Shown: positions 24,339-32,574, counted from the stretch's first letter. The stretch: DNA of 32,657 bases from Clostridiales bacterium (GCA_015055625.1 SVHU01000028.1:1-32657); one strand, 5' to 3'. Made by a program: numbers and translations. Notes: generated by a model not told the origin, from the sequence alone.

Positions 24339-25826
24339 ATGAAGAAGCAAGTTGTTTTTATAATGGTGGACACCCAAAGTGCGGATATGCTGGGGTGTTA
24401 TGGCAACGAACACTTGAAAACACCAAATTTGGATAATTTAGCGAGCGAGGGAGTTGTTTATGACAAAGCCTATACTTGTCAGCCCGTATGCGGACCTGCA
24501 AGAAGTGCGATATTTACCGGATTATATCCTCATTCAAACGGGGCTTGGACTAATAGCGTGGCTTTGAGCGATAACGTAAAAACCATAGGTCAGCGACTTA
24601 GGGATAATGGATTTAAGACTGCGTACGTTGGTAAATGGCATCTTGACGGTGGAGATTATTTTGGAACGGGTAAATGTCCGGATGGATGGGATGAACGGTA
24701 TTGGTATGATATGAAACGCTATTTGGACGAGCTTACACCTGAAGAGCGAGTAAAATCCAGACGTAGTTCACTAATGAAAACGGAGGGCGTATCGGAGGAA
24801 TTTACTTATGGGCATAGGTGTTCAAACAGGGCGATTTCATATATAGAGAACAATAAAGACGATGACTTTTTGTTGGTTCTTTCCTATGACGAACCACACG
24901 GGCCGTACCTTTGCCCTCAGCCTTATGCGTCAATGTATGACGATTACGTAGAGGAGAAACGAGCTAACGTGTTTGATACGCTGGAAAGCAAACCGATACA
25001 TCAGCAAGTGTGGGCGGGAGCAAGAAGATTTATGGACAGAAATGCCGTTGATCCAACCGATAGGCTTTTGTATTCTTGTAACTCATTCGTTGATTACGAA
25101 ATAGGCAGAGTTACGGAAAAAATAAAAGAACTGATCCCCGATGCCCTAATTATTTATACGTCCGATCACGGTGATATGCGAAATTCGCATTGTCTTGCGT
25201 CTAAAGGCCCTGCACCGTATGATGAAATAACGAGGATTCCATTTATTGTGAGCGGTAAAAACGTTAGGAAGAACTGTCGTTATTCTTATCCTATTTCGCA
25301 TATAGACATAGTGCCTACTATTATGGAATATATGGGCTTGGAAAAACCGCAATGGTCAGAAGGAAACAGCATCCTAAAAACCTTTACTCAACCTGAAGAG
25401 AAAGTAAACGATGCAATATTTATTGAGTTTGGACGTTACGAGATTGACCACGATGGGTTTGGTGGATTTCAGCCTATGCGTTGTGTGTTCGACGGACGGT
25501 ATAAGCTATGTGTAAACCTCTTGTCTACCGATGAATTATACGACCTTCAAGAAGATCCGTACGAAAATCAAAACCTTATTGAGTGCGAAAAGCTTAGCGA
25601 AATCAGAAACGCTCTGCACGATAGGCTCTTGGAGTGGATGAACCAGACCAGAGATCCGTTTAGGGGGTATTATTGGAGGCAAAGACCTTGGCGTAACGAT
25701 GATTTTAAGCCTACTTGGAAGTATACGGGATATACAAGACAACGAGAAAACGAAGAGTACGAACCAAGACAGCTTGATTATGATACCGGTATAGAAATGG
25801 AGGAAGCAACCAGAATAAAAAATTAG
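24339..25826 (+). CDS. Type I sulfatase of the Cys type
   Basis: This 495-residue sulfatase would cleave a sulfate ester from a sugar. The formylglycine motif CxPxR is C51-G-P53-A-R55, and C51 is the residue the upstream maturase would convert. The metal-site Asp is D11 (MVDTQ; many sulfatases have two Asp there), and GKWHLDGG, DEPHGP and TSDHGD carry further conserved active-site residues. No signal peptide, so it acts in the cytosol on imported sulfated sugars. SD GAGGAGAG. The C-terminal ~120 residues (YDLQEDPYENQNL) are as in the S1 family. The sulfated substrate is unknown. Confidence 0.93.
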   Translation: MKKQVVFIMVDTQSADMLGCYGNEHLKTPNLDNLASEGVVYDKAYTCQPVCGPARSAIFTGLYPHSNGAWTNSVALSDNVKTIGQRLRDNGFKTAYVGKWHLDGGDYFGTGKCPDGWDERYWYDMKRYLDELTPEERVKSRRSSLMKTEGVSEEFTYGHRCSNRAISYIENNKDDDFLLVLSYDEPHGPYLCPQPYASMYDDYVEEKRANVFDTLESKPIHQQVWAGARRFMDRNAVDPTDRLLYSCNSFVDYEIGRVTEKIKELIPDALIIYTSDHGDMRNSHCLASKGPAPYDEITRIPFIVSGKNVRKNCRYSYPISHIDIVPTIMEYMGLEKPQWSEGNSILKTFTQPEEKVNDAIFIEFGRYEIDHDGFGGFQPMRCVFDGRYKLCVNLLSTDELYDLQEDPYENQNLIECEKLSEIRNALHDRLLEWMNQTRDPFRGYYWRQRPWRNDDFKPTWKYTGYTRQRENEEYEPRQLDYDTGIEMEEATRIKN

Positions 25827-25924
25827 TCGCATAAATCATATGCAACTATATTGCAAAAATTATTGAGATTGATTGTTCCTGTTTCGCTTGATATTTTTGC
25901 AATCAACGTGTTAAAAAAACTGAA

Positions 25925-25958
25925 AAAATGCTCGGTAATACGTTTGCCGAGCATTTTT
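25925..25958 (+). terminator. Terminator of the maturase-sulfatase operon
   Basis: 11-bp stem AAAATGCTCGG (25925-25935) with CCGAGCATTTT (25947-25957) and a T-run. Strong on its own, so the R3 terminator 15 bp later is redundant. Confidence 0.9.
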
Positions 25959-25969
25959 CCTTATACAAA

Positions 25970-26004
25970 AAGCACTCTGCAAAACTAGCAGGGTGTTTTT
26001 TTTA
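25970..26004 (+). repeat. R3: terminator-only copy of the repeat
   Basis: AAGCACTCTGC, loop AAAACTA, GCAGGGTG and eight T match R1 in all but one of about 35 positions, but the hairpin part is absent. It follows the operon's own terminator. Confidence 0.75.
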
Positions 26005-26066
26005 TTGCTAAAACGGTGTGTTCAAGTGATGATTGAGTTTGGATGTGAAAATAAAAGAATAAATGG

Positions 26067-26095
26067 TTGATATTTTTATGGAAAACTAGTATAAT
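26067..26095 (+). promoter_or_regulatory. Promoter of the clan-A glycoside hydrolase
   Basis: -35 TTGATA (26067-26072), 17-bp spacer, -10 TATAAT (26090-26095). Confidence 0.75.
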
Positions 26096-26134
26096 GGGAT
26101 TTGTTGATAGAAGCAATTAATAGGAGTGAAAACG

Positions 26135-27925
26135 ATGTTGAAAAGCAAAGTCGAAATAAGAAATGGTAATCCTTGCTTGTGCATTGATGGTAAGCAGATG
26201 AACGCTATGGCGTATACTACTTATTTCCCGGAGAGGAACTGCTATCAAGATTTTATTGATGCAGGGTATAGAATTTTCTTTATAAACGTGTCCTTTACAA
26301 CTCTGCCAATAAACCCAATTACCGAATTTTCCCCTTTTCACGTGGGAGTATTTGAAGACCCTAATAAAGAGGACTATACTGAATTTGAGGAGTATATTTA
26401 CGAAATTTTGCACGAGTGTCCCGATGCAATCATTTTTCCGAGAATATATATAAGTATGCCTGCTTGGTGGGTGGATGCACATCCTGACGAAGTTTATATC
26501 ACGGATAAAGGAGCGTCGCGAGAAGTGATGTTCTCTGAGGCGTTTAGAAAAGACGGAGCGGAAATGCTTGTCAAGCTTGTTAATCATATCAAAAATTCGG
26601 ACTATGCACACCGAGTGGGAGGTTGGATGCTTTGTGGTAGCTCCACGCAAGAATGGATGTATCGCAATTGCAACGGAGATCTTGGGGTGGGAGCAAAAGA
26701 GCCTTATAGACGTTGGGTAAAAGAAACCTACGGTATTGATAATGCTGTTTTGCCAAGCAGAGAGGAATACGTTTACACGGGAAAAGTGTGTCAGGAATCG
26801 GAAAACGCAAAGAGATACGCCATATTTTGCAATTTAGCTATGGCAAAAACTCTCGATATTTTTGCCGAAACGGTAAAAAAGGAAACAAACTATGAACAGG
26901 TGGTTGGCTCGTTTTATGGATATTCGTTGCAAACGCGCCACGTATTATTAGGTTCACACGCATTACGCGCACTTGTAGATTCTCCCAACTTAGATTTCTT
27001 TTCATCCCCCAACTCATATACGAATAACAGAGCTTTTGGTATGGATTGGGCAGACATGATGCCGGTAGATTCAATAAAAAAACACGGAAAACTTTGCTTT
27101 ATCGAATGCGATATTCGTACCTATCTTACAACGAGTATACAAGAAGCTCGTCCCGATGAGTATCCCAAAGATATATACCCAATGAAAAACGGAGTATCAG
27201 TTTGGGCAGGACCACCCACGCCTATCTTGTCTAGAGAGGCTTTACGTAAATGCTTTGCTCATCAAATAACGAAATCGTCTGCAATATGGTGGTTTGATAT
27301 GTGGGGTGGTTGGTATAAAGATTCGCTTCTTATGAGCGAGCTTGCTCAAATGAAAAAAATCTACGATCGGGATATTCTCTCAAACAAGACTAACGTTCTT
27401 TGCCCCGACGTAGTGTTTTTCGCAGATGAGCAAAGTTGTGCCAATACGTTTACAGATTCTCCTAGCATTCGTATTTCGGAAACAGTCACGGCAATGGGTA
27501 AAACGGGCGTTCCTTTCGATTCTTGTATGGTAGAAGATGCTAAGTCTGTTTTGCAAAACTACAAGGTAGCAGTTTTCCCGTTTTCATTACCGTCAGAAGA
27601 TGGTAAGCGTGCAATGGAGCTTTGCGAGAGTATGGGAATTCCATATTTGCGCGCAACAGTTGGCCATTACAAGTTTACGGTAGATGAATTAATTGAGTTT
27701 TATAAAGCAAACGGTGTGCATTTTTATAGCGAAGAACAAGACGTAGTGTACGTGGGTAACGGCTATGTTGGACTTCACTCTGCCGTTGGAGGAAAGAAAA
27801 GGTTGCGACTACCTTGCGCTTATACCGTATCGTTAGTATATGGCACGCAATTTAATAATCAAACGACCGATTGTATAGAATTTGAATTAAAGGAAAACGC
27901 CACAGCACTTTTCTTAATTTCTTGA
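26135..27925 (+). CDS. Clan GH-A glycoside hydrolase, beta-galactosidase (GH42)-like
   Basis: This 596-residue protein looks like a TIM-barrel glycosidase with a C-terminal beta domain. Candidate catalytic Glu residues are E173 in GGWMLCGSSTQEW (acid/base) and E324 in KLCFIECD (nucleophile), in positions expected for clan GH-A. Trp-rich stretches such as SAIWWFDMWGGWY fit a sugar-binding cleft. Residues ~395-500 resemble the amidotransferase-like domain of GH42. I cannot place it firmly in one family. AGGAG lies 8 nt before ATG 26135; an in-frame GTG at 26126 overlaps that SD. No signal peptide. It stands alone between R3 and R4 with its own promoter. Confidence 0.7.
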   Translation: MLKSKVEIRNGNPCLCIDGKQMNAMAYTTYFPERNCYQDFIDAGYRIFFINVSFTTLPINPITEFSPFHVGVFEDPNKEDYTEFEEYIYEILHECPDAIIFPRIYISMPAWWVDAHPDEVYITDKGASREVMFSEAFRKDGAEMLVKLVNHIKNSDYAHRVGGWMLCGSSTQEWMYRNCNGDLGVGAKEPYRRWVKETYGIDNAVLPSREEYVYTGKVCQESENAKRYAIFCNLAMAKTLDIFAETVKKETNYEQVVGSFYGYSLQTRHVLLGSHALRALVDSPNLDFFSSPNSYTNNRAFGMDWADMMPVDSIKKHGKLCFIECDIRTYLTTSIQEARPDEYPKDIYPMKNGVSVWAGPPTPILSREALRKCFAHQITKSSAIWWFDMWGGWYKDSLLMSELAQMKKIYDRDILSNKTNVLCPDVVFFADEQSCANTFTDSPSIRISETVTAMGKTGVPFDSCMVEDAKSVLQNYKVAVFPFSLPSEDGKRAMELCESMGIPYLRATVGHYKFTVDELIEFYKANGVHFYSEEQDVVYVGNGYVGLHSAVGGKKRLRLPCAYTVSLVYGTQFNNQTTDCIEFELKENATALFLIS

Positions 27926-27942
27926 TTTTGGATATAACGAAA

Positions 27943-28029
27943 GGCGGTTGTGCTTGACATCAAAGAGATTTGCAGAACGCAATCAATAGAGCAAGATTTA
28001 TTGGTCTTCTTCCTTTCAAGGGAGAATAA
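27943..28029 (+). pseudogene. Decayed duplicate of the rpsR 3' end
   Basis: These 87 bp align without gaps to the last 29 codons of rpsR (20866-20952), with five mismatches. One creates an in-frame TGA (TGC to TGA), so it cannot be part of a protein. It runs directly into repeat R4, as the intact rpsR runs into R1, at a constant offset of 7077 bp. It marks a duplication that flanks the 7.1-kb stretch between. Confidence 0.93.
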
Positions 28030-28036
28030 TAACGAG

Positions 28037-28168
28037 TTTTGTTATAAAACAAAATGATCCAAAGCGAAAGTTACAAAAACTTTTTGCTTTAGGTATATTA
28101 AATTTATAACAAAATAAAATAGTTAATATTTTTAAGCACTCTGCAAACTAACTGCAGGGTGTTTTTTT
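28037..28168 (+). repeat. R4: complete copy of the rpsR-downstream repeat
   Basis: Left inverted repeat TTTTGTTATAAAA (28037-28049), right TTTATAACAAAA (28103-28114), and terminator CACTCTGC/GCAGGGTG (28137-28144, 28154-28161) with seven T. CCAAAGC pairs fully with GCTTTAGG apart from one bulged A, better than in R1. It also terminates the preceding hydrolase gene. Confidence 0.9.
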
Positions 28169-28204
28169 ATTACTTAAATTCTAAAAACTCTCTGCGCAAA
28201 TACT

Positions 28205-28255
28205 ATAAATCAAAAAAGGGCTACCCAAACAAAAGGTAGCCCTTTTTTGATTTAT
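28205..28255 (-). terminator. Terminator of the GH127 gene
   Basis: Perfect 21-bp inverted repeat (28205-28225 with 28235-28255), core GGGCTACC/GGTAGCCC, with A and T runs on both sides, so it can work both ways. It contains the stop codon of the GH127 gene. Confidence 0.9.
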
Positions 28256-30201
28256 TTTTTGATTATCGCTTTTGGGAAGTAGGTTATTCTAAGGTTAGTG
28301 CAGCCGTAGGGGACGAGAGTAAGTGGCATACGGTAAGTAATGGGTTGATAGTCGCCGTACGGCTCGTATGTTTTACACGGATATGGCGCGCATAGATAGG
28401 GGGCTTTGTAGCAATGCGCGTGAAGTTTAATCATAGGATTTGCCCAAACGTATCCGTTTTCGGGCAGTTCTTCGATGGTAAAGTCGTCGGCTGTGATATC
28501 CTTATCAAGCGCAAAATTCCATGGGATTTGCTGACGACGTAAGCCTATTTGGTCATGCGGATCGTGAACGTCTGCTTCGGTAAAGTCGCCTACAACTTTG
28601 TACCAACTCCAGCCTTCTGGTAGCGGTGTCATCGGATGACCGGCGTAGGGAATCCACTTTTCGGGGACGTGATAAGAATATATCAGCGCACCGTATCTAA
28701 CGGCAATAGGATATTTTTTCGATCCGTCGCTATCGTCTACGTTAAAAACTTCAATCTTTGCGTTAAACTTAATATTAACGCTGTCGCCTTTGTTCCATTT
28801 GCGATTAACGGTAACGAATCCGTCGCGTTCTAAAAGGTCAACTTTTTCGCCGTTTACCGTAACGGAAAAGCCATTACTCCAAGCGGGAATTTTTAGGTTG
28901 AGAGCAAAGCATTTGTCACAATTTAGCGATACCGTTACGTCGTTTTTAAACGGATAGTAGGTTTTTACGGCTAAATCAATATCCTTATATTTAAGCGAAC
29001 ACGGGCCGTACGCCATAACGTAAACGTCGTCGTTTTCGTTTTTCAGTAGCATACCGCGAACGAATTCGGGAAGAATTAAAACGGCGGCGACGGGACAGCA
29101 AGCGGTGGGGAAACAGGGAGCGTATGCGTGAGTGTCGCCCCATGAGTGCGAAGAACAGTCAGTTGCGTAAATTTGGTTGGGCGACGACATATAAGCGATT
29201 GCTTTTTCGTCCTTTTTTCGCGCCCCTTGAGCGGCGTTATAGAAAAGTTGTTCCATAAGGTCGCCGTATTTTGCATTGCCCGTAATAAAACTTAGGTAAG
29301 AGTATAAAACGTTAAAAAAAGCAAAGGAGCAGTACTCGGAGTCGTTAATTTCGCCGACTGGTCCTGAGTATTCTGACACGCAAACAGGAGCGCCAGTGGG
29401 CTGAACTGACTTTGCAAGTATTTGATTGACTCGTCTTACGGTAGCGTTTAGGTAGTCGTCTTTGCCCGTAGCCGTATACACCAAAGCGGGCAGTCGAACT
29501 TGCGTGCCAAGCCCTGCGCTGTGACAAGCGTTATAGTTAAAGTCTTTGGTAAGGTATTCTTTATACGAAGTTTCGAAAATACTATGAGTACATATAAACT
29601 CGAGGTAGTCTTCGCAAAATTCGATAAGGCGCTCGTCGCCCGTGTGATAATAGGTAAACACCATCGGTTCGATAATAAACGGACCGGCGTAAGAAGTTTT
29701 GTTTTCCCCTGTCCAAGTACGGCAAAACCATAACATACAGCGGTGAACTGCGTCAATAACGTCTTTGCGTCCCGTTGCTTCGTAAAAAGCGATAAGTCCA
29801 CGCATAGCGCAAGCCGTGCCCCAAGCGTTGTAGTCTTCGTAAATTTTAGCGTCGGGCTCGTAATAAGTGCCCAAATATCCGTCTTCGCGTTGTTTGGTGA
29901 GCATCGTATCCACCCAAGAAGTGGCGGTTTTTATCATTTCTTCGTCGCCTAATGTGTAAGCGTACTGAATGTACCCCGTCCAGTAGTTGCCCGAAATTTC
30001 ACCGCCCCAACCCGATTGATCGCCATTGCCCCATGCTTTTACGTAGGTCTTGTTAATATATGGATTATTAATCATATCGGGTTCTAGTTCGTGAAGATGA
30101 GCGCACATTCCGTCTTTTCCTAGCGCCATTTGGTCTTTCAAAAAGCCTTCTGCGTTTATGCTACCCAGAGGAAATCGGTCTAATTTTTGAAAAGTTTTCA
30201 T
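28252..30201 (-). CDS. GH127 beta-L-arabinofuranosidase-like enzyme
   Basis: This 649-residue protein belongs to the DUF1680/GH127 group, which releases beta-L-arabinofuranose using a zinc-bound cysteine. By analogy with the Bifidobacterium enzyme HypBA1, E289 and C291 (SEYC) and C368-C369 (TACCP) would be the zinc site, with C368 as nucleophile. The N-terminal SGWGGEISGNYWTGYIQYAY and GYLGTYY blocks form the alpha/alpha barrel; a beta-rich C-terminal part (about 400-640) follows. Normal length. No signal peptide. SD AAGGAG. It diverges from an AraC gene that probably controls it. Other members of the family act on other furanosides, so the sugar is not certain. Confidence 0.88.
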   Translation of the reverse strand: MKTFQKLDRFPLGSINAEGFLKDQMALGKDGMCAHLHELEPDMINNPYINKTYVKAWGNGDQSGWGGEISGNYWTGYIQYAYTLGDEEMIKTATSWVDTMLTKQREDGYLGTYYEPDAKIYEDYNAWGTACAMRGLIAFYEATGRKDVIDAVHRCMLWFCRTWTGENKTSYAGPFIIEPMVFTYYHTGDERLIEFCEDYLEFICTHSIFETSYKEYLTKDFNYNACHSAGLGTQVRLPALVYTATGKDDYLNATVRRVNQILAKSVQPTGAPVCVSEYSGPVGEINDSEYCSFAFFNVLYSYLSFITGNAKYGDLMEQLFYNAAQGARKKDEKAIAYMSSPNQIYATDCSSHSWGDTHAYAPCFPTACCPVAAVLILPEFVRGMLLKNENDDVYVMAYGPCSLKYKDIDLAVKTYYPFKNDVTVSLNCDKCFALNLKIPAWSNGFSVTVNGEKVDLLERDGFVTVNRKWNKGDSVNIKFNAKIEVFNVDDSDGSKKYPIAVRYGALIYSYHVPEKWIPYAGHPMTPLPEGWSWYKVVGDFTEADVHDPHDQIGLRRQQIPWNFALDKDITADDFTIEELPENGYVWANPMIKLHAHCYKAPYLCAPYPCKTYEPYGDYQPITYRMPLTLVPYGCTNLRITYFPKAIIKK

Positions 30202-30229
30202 ATTTTGCTCCTTTTATCGTAGTGATTTC

Positions 30230-30258
30230 ATTATAAATAGGCGCGCAAAAAAAGTAAA
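30230..30258 (-). promoter_or_regulatory. Promoter of the GH127 gene
   Basis: Minus strand -35 TTTACT (30253-30258), 17-bp spacer, -10 TATAAT (30230-30235). TTATAAATA occurs at 30231 and again at 30269 as a direct repeat, a possible AraC site. Confidence 0.6.
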
Positions 30259-30277
30259 TACACAATGCTTATAAATA

Positions 30278-30306
30278 TGGACAAAACTGACATAATTTGT
30301 TATAAT
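30278..30306 (+). promoter_or_regulatory. Promoter of the AraC gene beside GH127
   Basis: -35 TGGACA (30278-30283), 17-bp spacer, perfect -10 TATAAT (30301-30306). It lies downstream of the in-frame ATG at 30265, so that ATG would not be in the mRNA. Confidence 0.75.
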
Positions 30307-30330
30307 GGTAGACAAGGAGCGCAAAGAAAA

Positions 30331-31215
30331 ATGATTTTTTACGAATTAAAATTAAAGTCGCCACCACAAATAGAGTTTGCTTGTAGCGTAGAGTACGAGA
30401 AGTATAAAAACAGCTTTGATCGGCGAAAGAATTTTTTGGAAATATCGGTATGCGAACAGGGAAGAATATTGTGTGAGTACGAAAACGGCGAAACGGAAAT
30501 CGTTTGTCCCAAGTCGGTTTTAAGCGTTTTTAGCGATACGAAAGTTAAACTTTGTGCGTACCGTGGTGAAAAACAACGCCATACGACGGTAGGCGTAATC
30601 GTAGAGTACGATTTTATTCGCTACGAAGACGAAAGCGAGTGTGACGTAGTAGAACTTAAAAAACGAATGGAAAATTCGCAAATAATACTTGTTCCGCATC
30701 ATAACGATGCAAGCGAAATTTACGATGAACTACTGTATAGGCTAAAAAAGATTGCATCGCACAACTTTTCGGAAACGGCAAGCGGACGAATAAATGCAAT
30801 AGCAGGGTGGTATTCGCTAGTTGCGTTTTTAACGGAATACATTTACGGCAAACTCACGGCGGCGCAGTTTAAGATAACGCCGTCGGAACTGGCGTACGCA
30901 AACAAAGCGACTAAATATATTCAAAGCAACTATAAAGATAAAATTACGGTAGCGGATATTGCTAGCGAAATCGGACTATCGGAAGGGTATTTGCACCGAA
31001 TTTTCCGTAAAGTTAATGGAATGGGCGTAACCGAGTTCTTGAACAAGCACCGAGTGGCGGTAGCGATTGACCTTATCGACAGCAAAAAGTTATCGCTGAA
31101 AGAGGCGTCGTACAACGTTGGGTTTGACGATCCGTTGTATATGAGTAGGGTTTTTAAAAAGGTTACCGGGCAAAATGCAAGGCGGTTTTTTGAAGAAAAA
31201 AGACTGATACGTTAG
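30331..31215 (+). CDS. AraC-family transcriptional regulator
   Basis: This 294-residue protein has an N-terminal sensor region of about 180 residues, only loosely like a cupin, and a C-terminal AraC domain (ITVADIASEIGLSEGYLHRIFRKVNG and then ASYNVGFDDPLYMSRVFKKVTG). The start was set at ATG 30331: AAGGAG stands 11 nt upstream and a near-perfect promoter lies just before it, whereas the longer open frame to 30265 would begin ahead of the promoter. It is divergent from GH127 with ~130 bp between, so it probably activates that gene and itself. The inducer is unknown. Confidence 0.9.
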   Translation: MIFYELKLKSPPQIEFACSVEYEKYKNSFDRRKNFLEISVCEQGRILCEYENGETEIVCPKSVLSVFSDTKVKLCAYRGEKQRHTTVGVIVEYDFIRYEDESECDVVELKKRMENSQIILVPHHNDASEIYDELLYRLKKIASHNFSETASGRINAIAGWYSLVAFLTEYIYGKLTAAQFKITPSELAYANKATKYIQSNYKDKITVADIASEIGLSEGYLHRIFRKVNGMGVTEFLNKHRVAVAIDLIDSKKLSLKEASYNVGFDDPLYMSRVFKKVTGQNARRFFEEKRLIR

Positions 31216-31435
31216 TGTAAAATAGTGCAAATCCATTATGTCACTATTGACTTAATTCTACTTCAGTCCACCCTCTGCCAAGTATTAATTAAGTCCTAGT
31301 AATTCCGTCCGTCTGTACCTGTTTAAGATCGTTGTTCCGTCTGCTGTGGTCGCCCTAAATTCTTAAAATTCTGCCTACGAACGACGTCGAAAGATTTTGT
31401 CATTTTCGTTGAAATTCGGTCTGTACTGCGACAGT
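31216..31435. other. Unassigned stretch before R5
   Basis: 220 bp with no gene. Unlike its surroundings, it is rich in C and T on the plus strand and has little of the local A-rich style. All frames are broken by stops. On the minus strand AGACGGA occurs twice, 27 bp apart. It may be a remnant of a mobile element or of a lost gene, but no family was recognised. Confidence 0.4.
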
Positions 31436-31576
31436 TTTTGTTATAAAACAAAATGATCCAAAGCGAAAGTTACAAAAACTTTTTGCTTGGGGCTATTATT
31501 AAATTTTATAACAAAAAAACAAAATAAAATAGTAAGTATTTTTAAGCACTCTGCAATACATAGCAGGGTGTTTTTT
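31436..31576 (+). repeat. R5: complete copy of the rpsR-downstream repeat
   Basis: Inverted repeats TTTTGTTATAAAA (31436-31448) and TTTTATAACAAAA (31504-31516), the shared hairpin interior, then terminator CACTCTGC/GCAGGGTG (31547-31554, 31563-31570) with six T. Similarity to R1 and R4 begins essentially at the left inverted repeat; there is no rpsR tail here. Confidence 0.9.
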
Positions 31577-31594
31577 AAAGAAGAAGTATGTTTT

Positions 31595-32428
31595 TTAAAG
31601 GCGATATTTTATGGGGGAAGTTCCTATGATTTTTTTGAAAACTTTAGAAAAGTAGTAGACGTCTAAAAACCCTACTTTTTCCGCAATTTCACTAACGGAT
31701 AAATTAGTTTGAGCAAGCAAAGTCTTTGCTACCGAAATTCTAATTTTGTTTACGTATTCGGAAGGTTTGCAGTATAACTCTTTCCTAAAAATCCTTGCAA
31801 TATAGGATTGAGATAGCGAAAAATGGGTAGCAAGCGCGGATAAAGATAGGTTATCTGCATAGTGATTTTCAATGTAATTAATAATTTTTGTCAAATGATT
31901 GTTTTTATGCTTAAAAATATCTTCTCCCATACGAATAAGAAGTTCTCTAAATAACAAGTCTAGCAAAAGTTGGTCCGAAAAGCTTGCGTTAGGCTTTAGA
32001 TTTTTCGCGTGTTCGAAAATGTTTTTAATATAATAGGGCGCACTTTTTATGCAGAGTTGAACTTTCGTTACGGATTTATATTCGCTTTCGTTAGTGTAGG
32101 CAAAACCGTCCGTAAGGTTAGCGTGAGGAGAAATTATTAGGTGCTTGGGAGCATCCGCATCGTCAAGAATTTCGGCCGAAAAATGAGCAAAATAGTATTT
32201 GCACGCACCTCCAACCAAAGGTTGATAACGTGACTTTGCAGGAATAAGTAACAGGTCGCCCTCTTTTAGATGATAAATATCGTTATCTACCTTCATATTG
32301 ATTTCACCGTCAGTACAATAAATTACAATATTTATAGACGGGGTAAAGCCGTTGTGCCATCTTCCGCTTTTTTGTGATACGTGCCCAAACATGGAAACTC
32401 TTACTGCGCTGTCAAGATTATAAACCAT
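31595..32428 (-). CDS. AraC-family transcriptional regulator
   Basis: This 277-residue protein has an N-terminal cupin-type domain (LKEGDLLLIPAKSRYQPL) and a C-terminal double helix-turn-helix (LSLSALATHFSLSQSYIARIFRKELY, then KVGFLDVYYFSKVFKKIIG), as in regulators of glycan use. SD AAGGAG. It diverges from the gene entering the window at the right edge, which is its probable target. Fourth AraC-type gene in the window. The inducer is unknown. Confidence 0.92.
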   Translation of the reverse strand: MVYNLDSAVRVSMFGHVSQKSGRWHNGFTPSINIVIYCTDGEINMKVDNDIYHLKEGDLLLIPAKSRYQPLVGGACKYYFAHFSAEILDDADAPKHLIISPHANLTDGFAYTNESEYKSVTKVQLCIKSAPYYIKNIFEHAKNLKPNASFSDQLLLDLLFRELLIRMGEDIFKHKNNHLTKIINYIENHYADNLSLSALATHFSLSQSYIARIFRKELYCKPSEYVNKIRISVAKTLLAQTNLSVSEIAEKVGFLDVYYFSKVFKKIIGTSPIKYRL

Positions 32429-32455
32429 AAAAACTCCTTTTTTTTGATTGCTAAT

Positions 32456-32484
32456 AGTATAACACGAAATTTTATTATCGTCAA
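32456..32484 (-). promoter_or_regulatory. Promoter of the last AraC gene
   Basis: Minus strand -35 TTGACG (32479-32484), 17-bp spacer, -10 TATACT (32456-32461). Confidence 0.65.
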
Positions 32485-32545
32485 TATTATAAAGTATAAT
32501 CTAATATTTAGTTCAGTATAGTACAAAAAATAATATTATAGTGCA

Positions 32546-32574
32546 TTGAAATAAGGAGGTTTCTATTGTATACT
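32546..32574 (+). promoter_or_regulatory. Promoter of the gene at the right edge
   Basis: -35 TTGAAA (32546-32551), 17-bp spacer, -10 TATACT (32569-32574). AAGTATAA and CAGTATAG (starts 22 bp apart, near 32492 and 32514) upstream may be AraC half-sites. Confidence 0.65.

Noticed and set aside
20960..31576. Classical integron cassette array
   Set aside because: No integron integrase and no correctly ordered GTTRRRY/RYYYAAC core sites; units are 2-3 kb with their own promoters, larger than usual cassettes. Only the analogy is kept.
20866..31576. CRISPR array
   Set aside because: Repeats are few, more than 80 bp and kilobases apart with genes between them; there are no cas genes.
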